Shown: positions 1 to 11,369, numbered from the stretch's first letter. The stretch is DNA of 64,000 nucleotides from Agrypnia vestita (GCA_016648135.1 JADDOH010002290.1:124001-188000); one strand, 5' to 3'. Notes: a model not told the origin generated them from the letters alone. Translations and numbers: made by a program.

Positions 1-1135
1 ACCACTTTCTGAACTTGCGTATCCAAAATGTAATTAATCAAAGTAATTTGAGGAACCGGTACCAGCCAAACTCGATGGAGTTGTTCCGTATGGTGGTGAA
101 AAGAGTCGTGACCACCAATACGATCGCCGACCTCCGATATGAGATGGCAATATAAGATGAAGACGATTTTATTATTTTTGCCAGATTGGTTCTCACTTAA
201 ATGCGTGAACGGGCCAACCAATCGAAGGCCAGAAACGAGCGACACGGCTTCGTTCTGCTCACGCCATATTTTTCCCTTTCATTCCGAATTTGGGTTTTCT
301 ATCGATTAGAAGCATCAAACTTTCTGTTATTTAATTTTGAGGTTATTTATTGAGGTATCCGATTAAAATTTTATTAAGCCGGTAACTTCAATAAAATCAC
401 AATAAATTTAGTGTAAAAATACTTTTATTTTACTCGCAATTCATTATTTGTATGTACTTTATTTCTATCTTATACGCTTGCCACAAATCACGCAAAACAA
501 ACAAGAACACCGGAAACCTCCATAGACAGGAATGGGAATTCTTTCACTACCAAATGGTATCAATATACCAATATATCAGTCCAACAACCCTCCAAAATAG
601 TATAATTAATATATCATATAAATGATATATTAATTCATCCCCCCGAAACGCCTTCTCACGCCTTCAACTCCCACACCCCTAGACATAAACTTTTCATTTT
701 ATTATGTATTCAAAGAACCTCGTGTCATTCACTTCCCTCAGTGATGAGTAATTGATATTTGGTTTTTTATGTGTGGGCTCTAAAAATACACATTTTATTC
801 TTTCTCAATAAAGTTTTTAAAAGGTTTAGTATTTTTTTTCTTAAATACTACCCACACACGAGTGAATTCGTATATATTTTAATTTTGGTTCACATCTCGA
901 ATGAATAAAAGCACGAATAACTAATGCTATGGCACAGTACACCAACATCATTGTAGATAAATACACCCACTTGGAAATTTACTCCAATTTCACCCCATGG
1001 AAGCCGAGTACGTGCAATTACCTTCTTGTAATAATTCAACCCTAGGCTCCTGGAGGCTCACGTAACTCAACCCTTCTCACAAACGCTCATTGCAGGCTCT
1101 ATGTATATTAAAGTGGATGTAATTTGTTTTTGCAG
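1..1135 (+). other. Intronic or upstream sequence before the first visible synaptotagmin exon
   Basis: AT-rich sequence with no open frame or repeat that I recognise. It ends in a polypyrimidine stretch and a TTTTTGCAG acceptor directly before the exon at 1136. The first 300 bases are less AT-rich than the rest but show no coding signal. It is treated as intron because the exon starting at 1136 is in mid-protein, with no methionine start. Confidence 0.6.
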
Positions 1136-1277
1136 GTCACGCAGGTCATCGGAAGACAGTCAGTGTGACTCGCTGTCCAGACAAACGGCCATCAGAATAA
1201 GTCATTCCCTACCGGACCTGCAAACAGAACCCTTGAAGCAGGAATATGTACAGGAACACAAAGAGAACACCAAGAAG
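1136..1277 (+). CDS. Synaptotagmin linker exon (internal exon, partial gene)
   Basis: This is an internal coding exon of 142 bases. It has a good acceptor (TTTTTGCAG before 1136) and a donor (AAG followed by GTAAAG at 1278). The frame starts with one base completing a split codon and ends on a codon boundary. It encodes about 47 residues, hydrophilic and rich in Ser, Arg, Gln and Glu, with the stretch SRQTAIRISHSLPDLQ. It joins in phase to the exon at 13593, whose VLRQTT...TRHQTFQRQL stretch resembles the linker between the membrane anchor and C2A in the SYT3/6/9/10 group. Synaptotagmins are membrane-anchored calcium sensors of vesicle fusion; this linker is not itself a calcium-binding domain. 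The family call rests on the next exon; this exon alone would be unassigned. A second possible acceptor lies at 1145 and a second donor at 1284. Confidence 0.7.
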
Positions 1278-1609
1278 GTAAAGGTACTTAACCGGTTTTT
1301 ACTTAATTAACTTGATCGGTAGAGCCTACATACCCCAAAACAACATTTGGTGTTTTTGTTAATTTTTATTCAGTTAACTCAATCATCTTCATATTCATCC
1401 CCTTCTCTTCAAGACTCTTCCATCTTCTCTTTTTTAAGAAGAACTAAGAACTAATCTGCCTTCATACATGCACAGTAGTAGTCTAAAAGGCAGAACACTG
1501 GCTTCTTATAAATCAGATTTCATTTCTGGTGAAGTCATAAGTCATTTCATTATATTTTATTTTGAAACAATTATTAAAAGGGCAAACTAAAATACTTTTT
1601 AAAGGTGTG

Positions 1610-2215
1610 TTATCTAAATACAAGATCTATATTATTTTAAAAGATGTAAAACCATTGGAATAAATATATAATGTCTCAGTAAACAAGTCGCGCTTAATGA
1701 CAATAATTTGACGGTTTTACTTAGAGAGACTCAATTTGAAACGAAAATTCAAATGTTGAATTAATTTAATAAATTTAATATAAAAAAGTCTATTATAAAA
1801 AATACTTTTTTACTTATGCAAGAATAAATACTCTTAAGTTATAAATTTGTCTCAAAGATACGGAACGGAGGACATTCTTCCAGTATACCCCAGTCCCCTC
1901 GCCTAAAGAAGGGGTTTATTTCAGCTCTGTACAATTTTATACTCTATGATTTTGGTAGATATTTTTAATTGAGGAGCAATCGGATGTTTCATCAGCGACC
2001 ATATCTGTAAAAAAAAATTTGTTGTAAAAAATACGTTTTGTTTGCTAGGTGACTTTATTATGCAAGAATAAATACATTAACTGCGTTATAAATACGCGTT
2101 TATGTGCTATAGCTTAATAAATACGCATTAAAGATACTCTAAGGAGGACATACTTCCGCTGTGTCCCAATCCCCTTACCTAATGAAGGGGCTCAGTTGGA
2201 CTTAGTTACGCAGAA
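1610..2215 (+). repeat. Dispersed repeat family A, two copies in direct order
   Basis: Two diverged copies (about 1610-1950 and 2030-2215) share the core GGAGGACAT.CTTCC followed by a CAATCCCCTTGCCTAAAG-like block near 1868-1915 and 2143-2190. The same block recurs at about 25600-25980 and 31010-31385. There is no open frame. It is probably the end of an unclassified transposable element; I could not define its termini. Confidence 0.6.
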
Positions 2216-2489
2216 AGCATCCAACCCACAAAATGCAAAAAATGAGTTTTGTTCGGATATGAACAGCTCAACTTTATGTGCTGAAAACGTCCGAGCTCTA
2301 AGTGATACAGTTTTTTGTATATTTAATATTTTTACCTACGTTATTAAGAGTTAATTTAGAGATGATGGCCACGGCCATTAACTTAACTTTTAATTTCAAA
2401 AAAGTGGTTTGACTGTTTTGTGCGGCTTTAAAATAAGTATTTAAAGAGTTAAGCTTATTATTGCGGTCGTTGGACATATGTGTGTGTTA

Positions 2490-2765
2490 AATAAAACGGA
2501 TATTTTATACGAACCGTATATTTTACTGAGAAGCAAATCTCGACGTTTCGCTAAAGTCTTATTCAGCGTCATCAGGAGAGCGTTCCATCACGGTGTTGGC
2601 CGAACTGATTATTTCTTCCAAGGTCGTAAATTATATGCACTTTGTTGTAGAGTGTTCACTTCTTCTACGATAGAGGTCTCCAGTGTGCAATATGTACTAA
2701 TTACATCTTCGGGCTTTTCTGCGACGTCTCTTAAAGATGGAATCAAAATCGTGGAACAGGCGCCA
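2490..2765 (-). mobile_element. Penelope-like element 3' end fragment (minus)
   Basis: Read on the minus strand, a short open stretch ending NLRPWKK and a stop is followed by the hairpin motif CTGATGACGCTG ... AGCGAAACGTC (2542-2575). This motif marks Penelope-like ends elsewhere in the window. A related end lies at 61560-61640; both continue to a shared AAAACGGATAT block. The plus-strand open frame here is a shadow. Confidence 0.45.
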
Positions 2766-3729
2766 AATACTTGATAGTTTGTTTGTAACTATCGTTTCTT
2801 TTTAAGCATCCTAATTTCAATAGCGACGACAGTTACAAACTATTTGTTTATTTATTTATTTTATTTATTTAATATTCATGAAAGACCAGCAGCATAACAA
2901 AGAAGCATAGAAAACATTAATATAATATAGATGGCCAATTACAGGTCTCCATATTTAGAAATATGTTAGTAATGTTAATATGTTATGAAATAAACTTATA
3001 TAACAAGAAAGAATAAAAAATTTATACAAAAGTAAAAGAGACTTAATTATTAGAAGAAAAAATATAGGCATGTTAAGAATAATACAAAAAGAATTAACAA
3101 GAGAAAAAGAGACTTAATTAACTACCAAATATTTTATTTTAATTGCATTTAAAAACATCTCCCTAACTAGCCTTATAAAAAAATATGCAATAATGAATTA
3201 AATATCGACGTATTAGGTTTTTGTGGGTAAAAATTTTTAGAAGTCATTTTCTCAGTTCCATGTTTTTTGGGTTGAATACTTTCTGTTCACTTTCTGTCAC
3301 TACTTTCGTTAGTGTGAAAATCTACACTGGGGCGGAACAATGGCGCCAAAACAACAGTACCTGCTTCGTGGTAGTTTTTAAAGTTAACTTGATAAAACGC
3401 CACTTAGTCCAACCACAAGCTCCCCATCAACCGACACGACTCTCGTTAACGTGAGAGGAAAGTAACACCGGGACGGGACGGCGGCGCCCGGATTAATCTG
3501 AAGAGGAGAGTCACTGGAGATGGGGTGACACCTGACGTGACGTGACACCACCACCGGTTTCTGGAAACCTGATTCTTGACTGGGAGAAGTAGGGGCCACT
3601 TAGCATCTGGAAATTAGATAACACAAAGTCAACCAAGCTTTTCCAATCTAAATTTAAATTTAAAAGAATCAACCCATTAAACGTAGTTTTTATTATAAAT
3701 GCTTTACATGCGTCGGTTTTCATTTTATT
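2766..3729. other. Intron stretch without recognisable gene
   Basis: AT-rich sequence, except for 3395-3560, which is clearly more GC-rich (CGGGACGGGACGGCGGCG and surroundings). Short open frames there on both strands show no family resemblance. No repeat partner was seen in the window. Confidence 0.4.
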
Positions 3730-4048
3730 TTACATTTGTTTTTTTTTTTAATTATCATTTTTCTCAGTTTTCTTTTCACATAACAGACTCACTAAGCATC
3801 ACGTGGATATTTGTCTGTAGGTGCATCAATATATATATATATATATATATATACACATTTTAAATTATAAACACAAGAATACATACTTATGAATTAATTA
3901 CGCAAATATCAAAAACTCGATAAAAATCAATTATTATTATTATTATTATTTTACATTTGTTTTTTTTTTTTAATTATCATTTTTCTCAGTTTTCTTTTCA
4001 CATAACAGACTCACTAAGCATCATGTGGATATTTGTCTGTAGGTGCAT

Positions 4049-4086
<38 letters not shown>

Positions 4087-4158
4087 TTTAAATTATAAAC
4101 ACAAGAATACATACTTATGAATTAATTACGCAAATATCAAAAACTCGATAAAAATCAA
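3730..4158 (+). repeat. Tandem duplication, about 221-bp period, with AT and ATT microsatellites
   Basis: Unit 1 (3730-3930) and unit 2 (3951-4158) are almost identical, differing by one base at CATCACGTGG/CATCATGTGG and by the length of an internal (AT)n run. An (ATT)n run separates them. The near identity suggests a recent duplication. Further (AT)n follows at 4163-4180. Confidence 0.9.
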
Positions 4159-4329
4159 CACTATATATATATATATATACACCACCGGAAACAAACAAAA
4201 TTACCAAAATCAAAATAAGTATATTCTACTTAATAAAATTTTCATTAATTCTGTGTTATGACCTTTTCTATTAATGTCCTTTAAAACGTGACATGGCATT
4301 TTATTAAATATTTTTGGCATGAAATGTAT

Positions 4330-4660
4330 CAGTCTGTATCACATTTGTATTGAATTAAATGTAAGATAATCAGGAAAATCATTTGTTCAATATTTGTATT
4401 GTTGAATTAAATATCACTGTAATTTTGACACAACCAGCTTTCATTTTGTAGCAATTTCAAATGAATAGATAAATTCTTTTGTCCGTGATTTAAATAATAT
4501 AAAGTCAAGAAATTCATTATTAATATTGAATTAAATATCACTGGAATTTTGACACAAACAGCTTTCGTTTTGTAGCAATTTCAAATGAAGAGATAAATTC
4601 TTTTGTCCATGATTTAAATAATATAAAGTCAAGAAATTCGTTATACATATAGAATTAACT
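4330..4660 (+). repeat. Repeat with internal 124-bp tandem duplication
   Basis: A unit beginning TTGAATTAAATATCACTG at 4402 recurs at 4526, with about 95% match over roughly 124 bp. The left part (GTATCACATTTGTATTGAAT) and the right part also occur at 32290-32700, where they are separated by an insertion. This makes it a dispersed repeat that duplicated internally here. No coding potential. Confidence 0.8.
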
Positions 4661-5220
4661 TTTCAGATCATCGTATTTTTTTTAATTTGAAAAAAAATTA
4701 AATACGTGTCAAAAACGACATAATTTATATTTTCAGTTAAATTTAAACACTACAATATATCGAATATAAAATATATTTATAAAACTATATTTTAGAGAAA
4801 TGTAAAAAAAAAATTGCTGAATAAAAAAGCATAATAAATTATATTTATATTTGAAAAATATATATTTTTTAATTATTATTTCTTTTGAAGGTCAATTTTC
4901 AGTCAGTAATTAAAAAAAAATCAGAGATATTCATTACATTCTGTATTTCAAGTTGCGAAATTCCTTTCGTAAAGAATATATTTTTTAATAAATGTCAAAA
5001 TACTTTAAAGGTGAGGTTTCCGGTTTAATTAATTTGTCTCGAGCGAACAATCCCAGCCTAAAAAACGTAATTGTCCACTGTTCTGAAATTTCCCTGAACG
5101 AAATAATTTCACCACAATTTCAAACTCAAACTTTGTTATTTTTCCGCCTATTTTGAATAAGGATTGTTTCACATTAACCCCGTCAGACGAAAATGACGGT
5201 AACCTATCACACCACAATGT

Positions 5221-5470
5221 GTCAATATTTCTGATTTATTTTTTGTAAAACGTTGGACTATCAACAGTATGAATATCGAATATGAAAAATTCAATCCTTT
5301 TAATACAAGCCAAATAAAATTATTAAAACCAATTCCAATTTTTGCATTATTTTTATCATTTCATTTAACTTATATAGAAATGAATGAATTTTTCGTAATC
5401 GATATCAGTTACTCTTATGAAAATTCAACGTTTTGTAAAAAATACGTCATAAATATTGAAAACAAAAAGA
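5221..5470. mobile_element. Foldback MITE, family B, copy 1 (internal part)
   Basis: The two halves are inverted copies of each other: the left arm contains CAATATTTCTGATT ... AAAACGTTG and the right arm contains the reverse complement around CAACGTTTTG ... ATATTG. The same palindromic body occurs at 22270-22773 and 34754-35220, where outer ends TATACAGGG are preserved. The 87-residue open frame at 5269 lies inside the palindrome and is not a gene. Confidence 0.65.
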
Positions 5471-6129
5471 GACGACGATTACTGAGCAATCTGTATTACA
5501 CAATTCACTGTTGCATGCCAAAGTACACTTAACACATATTAAATAGTGTGGTTTGGTCTTGGTACTATATAACAATATATAACAGCCTTGGTACTATATA
5601 ACAAAACTATTATATAGTCACTTGTCATGGCTAGGGAGAAATGAATGAAAACACTAAAAAATTCATTATCGATTTATTAATTAATGATTAATTAATTATT
5701 CAATGTACAAATCATTAAATAAGTCATTATGCCAATTAAACTCAAAACAGCATATGACTCGTAAATTAACATTTTATTATCACCGAGTAACACGTATTTA
5801 ACGTTCACTTAAACATTTTATCCGATTTTCGCACGTAGTATTTATCGCATTTATTTATTTCGCCAATTAGATACTAAACTCGATTATCTCACGACTGGCC
5901 ACCCAGGGCTTCATCTCGCGATTCGCATGTACTTCGCACCGAACGAACTGTCAAATACGACAACTCAACACCCGCCGCGGCGCGTTTCCTTATTTATATC
6001 CAAATGCTGGTATTTTCGTACTTTCTATGTTATTCTAGTGCTTACGAGAAGGTCCTTGTTACTATAGGCGTTTCTTGAATGTTTTAGATCACCCTAGATT
6101 GATATAGGCCTCTCGATCCTTTTATAGTA

Positions 6130-7414
6130 TTAGGTCCTTACATATGAAATTGACGTTTAGTATGGGAGGAACATAAAGCCGATTTTTTTTATTATAATAT
6201 ATTTATTTAATCAAAGTATGTACCATTGCTATCTATGCACTTTTGCCATCTCATAGGTAGTTCATCGATCCCTTTACTATAAAAACCATTCGGACGGGAA
6301 TCAATAAAATCTTTGAAGGCGGTTTTGACTGCCCCATCGGAGTTGAATTTTTTCCTTTGCAAGAAGTTATCCAAATTTCGAAAAAAATGGTAATCTGTTG
6401 GGGCAAGGTCCGGAGAGTACGGTGGATGTCTTAGACATTCCAATTGAAGCTCCTCTAATTTGGTAGCCGTCTGTTGTGCAGTGTGTGGTCTAGCGTTATC
6501 ATGAAGCAGCAGTGGCCTAGAGCGATTAACCAGCCTCGGTTGTTTAGCAGCTAGCTTTTCCATCATGGTTTGCAGTTGCTGACAATAGACATCTGCCGTA
6601 ATCGTCTGGCCAGATTTAAGAAAGCTGTAGTGAACGACACCAGCACTAGTCCACCAAACGCTCACAAGTAACTTTTTTGGAGTCAATTTTCGCTTGGGGC
6701 ATGGTTTGGCTGGTTCGGCAGGGTTCAGCCATTGCGATGAGCGCTTCCGATTATCGTACAGGATCCACTTTTCATCACAGGTAATGATTCGATTTAAAAT
6801 CCCTTCATTATTGTGCCGGTTGAGTAATGCAACGCAGCAGTCAACGCGCGTTTGTTGATTTGCTTCACTCAATTCGTGAGGTACCCACCTTTCAAGCTTT
6901 TTCACCTTACCAATTTGCTTCAAGTGGATTAAAACAGTTTTATCACTAACACCGCAGCCTGCAGCTAACTTGGATGTGGTTTGCGATGGATCCGCTTCCA
7001 CAATAGCCTTCAATTCTTCATTATCAACTTTGGTCTCCGGCCGTCCACGGGGCTTGTTCTGCAGGTCGAAATTTCCAGAACGAAAACGTTGGAACCAAAA
7101 ACGCACTGTGTTTTCTTTTGCGGCACCGTCGCCATACACATCATTAATCCTTCGAGCCGTTTCTGCAGCACTGGTGCCACGGTGGAACTCGTACTCGTTA
7201 ATAACGCGATATTTCAAGTTTTTCATTTTATAAACTGAGTGACGCAAAGAAAAAAACAATTGAGGAAAAAACAAATGAATTATAATTTTCAAAACACAAA
7301 TACATGAGTAAATAGCTGTATAAATTTGGATTTGGAATTCCTAACCAATGAGAAGATATTTGAGATCAAATTTGCCAGTACGGAAAAACGTCAATTTCAT
7401 ATGTAAGGACCTAA
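6130..7414 (-). mobile_element. mariner transposon, copy 1, complete
   Basis: The element is 1285 bp, with 29-bp terminal inverted repeats identical at both ends (6130-6158 and 7386-7414, starting TTAGGTCCTTACATATG). It is flanked by the TA target duplication (6128-6129 and 7415-7416). It contains one uninterrupted transposase frame. It is inserted in a solo LTR. A second copy in the opposite orientation lies at 27451-28736. Intact ends and an intact frame suggest recent activity. Confidence 0.95.
6207..7226 (-). CDS. mariner transposase (DD34D, intact)
   Basis: Cut-and-paste transposase of 339 residues, the usual length for mariner. I chose the ATG at 7226 (MKNLKYRV) because the 22 codons upstream begin at a TTG and look like leader sequence. 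Residues 1-110 form the two helix-turn-helix DNA-binding segments. WVPHELSE at 114-121 is the mariner signature. The catalytic triad is D151 (TCDEKW), D243 (LHDNARPHTA) and D278 (YSPDLAPTDYHFF), with 34 residues between the last two. The closest family I can suggest is the cecropia/Hsmar1-like group, from LKQIGKVKKL and the HYSFL region. No stop or frameshift is present. The protein would act in the nucleus on its own terminal repeats. Function is inferred from the motifs. Confidence 0.95.
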   Translation of the reverse strand: MKNLKYRVINEYEFHRGTSAAETARRINDVYGDGAAKENTVRFWFQRFRSGNFDLQNKPRGRPETKVDNEELKAIVEADPSQTTSKLAAGCGVSDKTVLIHLKQIGKVKKLERWVPHELSEANQQTRVDCCVALLNRHNNEGILNRIITCDEKWILYDNRKRSSQWLNPAEPAKPCPKRKLTPKKLLVSVWWTSAGVVHYSFLKSGQTITADVYCQQLQTMMEKLAAKQPRLVNRSRPLLLHDNARPHTAQQTATKLEELQLECLRHPPYSPDLAPTDYHFFRNLDNFLQRKKFNSDGAVKTAFKDFIDSRPNGFYSKGIDELPMRWQKCIDSNGTYFD

Positions 7415-7482
7415 TATTTTGACATATTAAAACAAATTCGAACAGTACGCAGTTCTGTTTGCTTGCCATTCCGAGACAATAT

Positions 7483-7774
7483 AATATAATCATCCCTATC
7501 GACGCGTGAGTGCGGTCTCAGCTGAAATTCGGGTCCGATGTGAATCGGGCTTTAGTTTCTGGAATCCGTTTCCCCGGGAGATGGTGTTAACTGGCCGTTA
7601 TTTCGTGACTGAGAGCCGGGTGACTGGCTTTGTCAGAACTTAAGTGGTGTGCTGGATTGAATATTAACCAGCTCCGTTCAGCCAACTGCCTAGACATTTC
7701 GCTGACCTCGTCTCCAGGGAGAATGACCTGGAGACTTAAGTACTTAAGTAGTGAAGAAATATAATTATTAAATT
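7483..7774. other. GC-richer unique segment
   Basis: About 250 bp that are clearly richer in G and C than the surroundings (for example 7500-7740). No open frame of note, no repeat partner in the window and no splice-flanked coding frame. It could be a conserved non-coding element or an unrecognised repeat. Confidence 0.35.
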
Positions 7775-8366
7775 AAAATATTGATTGTATTATTTGTATG
7801 CATCCACATATGGTATTCGATTAATTACACCTACATGTTTCGGAAAACCTTTCCATCGTCAGGGTGTTGTATGTATGTCTGAATAATCATGGTTTTCTGA
7901 ATTTGCAAATCATTTATTAGAAAATGATCACGGATTTGATAAACATTTAAGACTTTTTTAATGTCTGAATAATCATGGTTTTCTGAATTTGCAAGTCATT
8001 TATTAGAAAATGATGACGGTTTTGATAAAATTTTAAGACTTTACACATAAATAATTTTGGTGTGAAATTGCATAATTTAGAATCATTAGAAATTACTAAA
8101 GCATGTAACAGTAAAGAAAACATTATTAATAATCAATTGAATTTAACTACCAGCCCTATTCTAAAAAAAATTCCAATAATTGCGAATAATCAAGAACTTC
8201 AGCTATAATATTTAAAAATAATTTTTCTAATAATTTAGCAAAACAAAAAACAAAAGACATTATTCATTTTGATATTTTGACATATATATACGACATATAT
8301 AGTGTGGATAGGTTTTTCCGAAACATGTAGGTGTAATTAATCAAATAATAATAATAAAAATATCAA
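7775..8366 (+). mobile_element. Penelope-like element fragment with inverted ends and GIY-YIG remnant
   Basis: The outer arms are inverted copies (about 7775-7862 and 8303-8366; shared CCGAAACATGTAGGTGTAAT). Between them, the plus strand encodes pieces of the GIY-YIG endonuclease C-terminal part of a PLE: SEFANHLLENDHGFDK appears twice in a partial tandem duplication (about 7890-7945 and 7985-8040). It is followed by NFGVKLHNLESLEITKA. Stops and frameshifts make it non-functional. The same peptide pattern occurs at 31740-31915 and, on the minus strand, at 44799-45038. Confidence 0.75.
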
Positions 8367-8735
8367 TCTACAATATATCAATTGAAAAAATAAAAAAAAG
8401 TTTTTTAATAAAATATATTTTACCTAATCCTGTTTCATTGCCAAAAAAGCTATAAACTAAAGTGAATGTGAATAACTAGCTATAACCTTTTAAATATGAC
8501 AAACTTTTTATGATTGAATTTCACCTCAATATTAATTAGACATTAGTTATTTATTAATAAGCACAACAACAAAACATTGCGAAATTAATCTAAAAATGTA
8601 CACAAATTATTTTTTACCTTAACATTAATATGTTATAAGCCCTAGGCACTCTACAAATACACGTTTCCAATCTTCATCTCTTTGAGACGAAGCTATTTAA
8701 AATATATGGAATAAATATATAAAATAAAATAATAA

Positions 8736-10165
8736 TGCATGAAATAAAATACAAAAAAAATATTTTAATATCCCTAGAATTGTCTTTATTTGACAGATAC
8801 TTTAATGGCATTAATATTTGAATTTGCCATTGCTGGTGCGTACAAAGCGTAATCTGGAGGTCCAATTTTCACAATCCAAATGTGTTCAGTGATAAAGCAC
8901 ACTTTTGGTTCAATAACTATGTCAATAAACAGAATTGCCGCATTTTAAGCAATGATAATCCATAATCCATTGTCGATACACCATTACAACCAGAAAAAGT
9001 CACCGTTTGGCGCGCTTTATTGACCGATGGAATAATTATTCCATATGTCTTCAAAAATGATGATGGTCAGAACTTTACAGTCAACGGTAAGCGGTACAGA
9101 GACATTACTATTTTTTGTGCCTCAATTGAATGGCACCATATGCTAAACAGCGCACGATACAATTAATTTACTAAAAGAAACATTTGAAGAACGATTAATC
9201 TCACAAATGGGCCTATTAACTGGCTACCTCGTTCGTGCGATTTGACGCCATTGTATTATTTCATCTGAGGATATGTAAAATTTCATGTTTACGCCAATAA
9301 ACCAGAAACAATTGAGCACTTGGAAGCCAAAATTTGACGCATTATTGCCGAAATACAGCCTGATTTACTGCAAAGAGTGTGTTAAAATTAGACTTTCAGA
9401 TTACGCCATGTGGGGAAGATCCAATAGGAAACGCCCGGGTTATGAAACGGCTAACACCCGTTATTCCTGTTTACGCCTTTTCTTTTTTCTTCAGTTTCTT
9501 CAAAATTTTACGTTGACAGCACCTAACATAATAGACAATACCCTCCCACTGACAGTTCATTTGAGCGAGATGTGCGGAAGCGCCACGCAATTGTCGATTT
9601 CGATAAGAAAAGTAAATTAAATCATGTTTTTGTCAACAATTTTAAAGGTATATTACTTGGAATATCTTATTTTCATGATATTTTATTATATTTACATGTT
9701 ATTGTAGAAATAGTAACAATTACTCGTATTTTTCTTTAAAGTCATTCACAAGTATTTTGTCCATGTGATTTGCAAACAACATGTATGCAATAAATCGGCC
9801 AGAAAATAATTGTCGTGCAATTTGTACGGAAGAATATTCTAAAAGTAAGGTTGACTGGTTGAAATTTTCTCTCTGTTGTATATGGTGTCACGAGACATGT
9901 GGTATAAAAGGCATACGTAATTTTTTCTGTCAAAATTGCAACTGAAATAACTAAAATTGCTTACTTTTAATTAAGTTAATTAACTTAATTTTTTTGTGTC
10001 TCAAGGTTTTAATAAAATTGATGTTTCATTGCGGATCTCCCTACGCGCCAGTTATGGTGGCCAATGCCCAAATTTATATTGAAATATTAATGCCATTAAA
10101 TCATCTGTCAAATGAAGTTTATTTCATGGATATTTAAAATATTTTTCTGGATTTTATTTCATTTT
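8736..10165 (+). mobile_element. Decayed Tc1/mariner-superfamily transposon with long inverted ends
   Basis: The left end (about 8736-8855) and right end (about 10040-10165) are inverted copies over 110 bp or more, sharing ATTTGACAGAT and TTTAATGGCATTAATATTT. Between them lies a transposase relic. The very long terminal repeats are unlike classical mariner but occur in some Tc1/mariner relatives. No exact target duplication could be fixed. Confidence 0.75.
8875..9420 (+). pseudogene. IS630/Tc1/mariner-type transposase relic
   Basis: Frames shift, but the plus strand reads FSDKAHFWFNNYVNKQNCR, then PEKVTVWRALLTDG, VNGKRYRDI, LLKETFEERLIS, CDLTPLYYF and YANKPETIEHLEAKI. This is the pattern of the common insect transposases often labelled Tc3-like, with the first acidic residue kept in FSDKAHF. 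The segment carrying the second catalytic Asp (around 9125-9150) is deleted. The third Asp is replaced by Tyr at 9254-9256 (LTPLYYF where the family has LTPLDYF). In-frame stops occur near 9263 and 9330. It is dead. Confidence 0.8.
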
Positions 10166-11327
10166 AATGTTCTCCGCTTTATACAATTATATTTTTATAA
10201 ATAAGTAATTCTAAATAAAATTAAATAAAAACTGGAACTAATCTGAATACCAGACAACACCAGGCATGGATCGTTACACAGTTAAAGGTTATCAGGGAAA
10301 AATAAAGCTTGGAAAATTAATTAAAACACCTATTTATTTTTTAAAAAGTAAATGTTATTTGATAACTTGGAATTCTAATATCCCTGCGTGGGTAATAACC
10401 CCATTTTACTTTTGGGCACGCACATGAGTAGCGGTGTGAGTTTCCTTTGATTATTATTTTTTTATTAAAAATAAATGTCACTGATTTTCATCGACTGGTT
10501 GGAGTCAGAAAACAAAGAGACGAAAAGGTCGTCTGGCTGTAGGCGTTGGGTGCGTATTAAGTCAAGAAAAAATAAATTAATATCGACGCGTATTCAGATT
10601 ACAAGATGACACCCGTAACACTATACATGATGATAATAAATATTATGTGTAGGTTTTTACCAAGTGAGCGGGGTTTCTGTAATTTGTTTTTAATAAAAAA
10701 GTCCGTCTTCTCTATATAGGATCTACGCATAATATAGGTATGTATAGGTCTTTCCATTTAAGAAAGACAATTGAATTAGTGTAAGCAATGCGCACGACGC
10801 ACATTGTTTCATTGTGTTGGTGTTTACTGATATGACAAAAAACAGTGTTTTTTAAAACATAAATTATAATTAAATAAACTGATTTTCACAGATTTTACAA
10901 TAATTTTGATAAGTTTAGTTTTATCATTTATACCCATTATTTTTAGACTCTTTTGACGATATGTTGAATGTTATACTTTTCCCCGATACTAATCATTTAT
11001 TACTTTATAAAAATTTACTAATGCTATTTATTATTAAAAATTGGCCGAACAAAAGACATGAAATCAAAAACAATTTTTATTTCATGTCTTTCTTGCCACA
11101 AAAATTCTTCCAAAACTCAGAATAATTTATTTATTGAAACATATAATACAAGTATTAATATAAACAATACACGTATAGAGAACAGTGTCTTCAAAATAAA
11201 GATGAGTGGATATACGATGGGCAAGAACGATAGTACAAGATAAGCAATTAAAATATAATGTATACAAAGTTGTATTCAAGTTAGGGTAAGGCAGCAGTGA
11301 ATCGAGAGGACTCGTTGGAAGGAAAAA
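10166..11327. other. Intron stretch, mostly unassigned, with a half-MITE at 10735-10800
   Basis: AT-rich. The segment 10735-10790 (GGTCTTTCCATTTAAGAAAG...) matches one end of the small MITE at 40731-40916, so it is a solo end or truncated copy. The remainder contains nothing that I recognise. Confidence 0.5.
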
Positions 11328-11369
11328 AATCTGGATACACTCTCTATCCTTAGAGAGTGTATCCAGATT
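11328..11369. repeat. Perfect 18-bp hairpin
   Basis: Left arm 11328-11345 (AATCTGGATACACTCTCT), loop ATCCTT, right arm 11352-11369 is its exact reverse complement. Nothing coding is near. It may be a footprint of a foldback element. Confidence 0.9.

Larger units (their letters stand above)
5616..7478 (-). mobile_element. Solo LTR (Gypsy-type) interrupted by a mariner
   Basis: On the minus strand the LTR starts TGTCTCGGAATGGCAAGC at 7478 and ends near 5616. About 576 bp of LTR remain once the mariner (6130-7414) and one TA are removed. It carries a TATA-like TATAAATA upstream of a GC-rich segment, as the related LTRs do. ATAT flanks both ends (5612-5615 and 7479-7482), consistent with a 4-bp target duplication. 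The terminal CA appears mutated to CT. Related LTRs lie at 18488, 40279, 41175, 52680 and 61781. No internal retroelement genes adjoin it, so it is a solo LTR. Confidence 0.75.

Noticed and set aside
5269..5532. 87-codon frame
   Set aside because: Lies in the palindromic body of a foldback MITE; not kept in the other copies.
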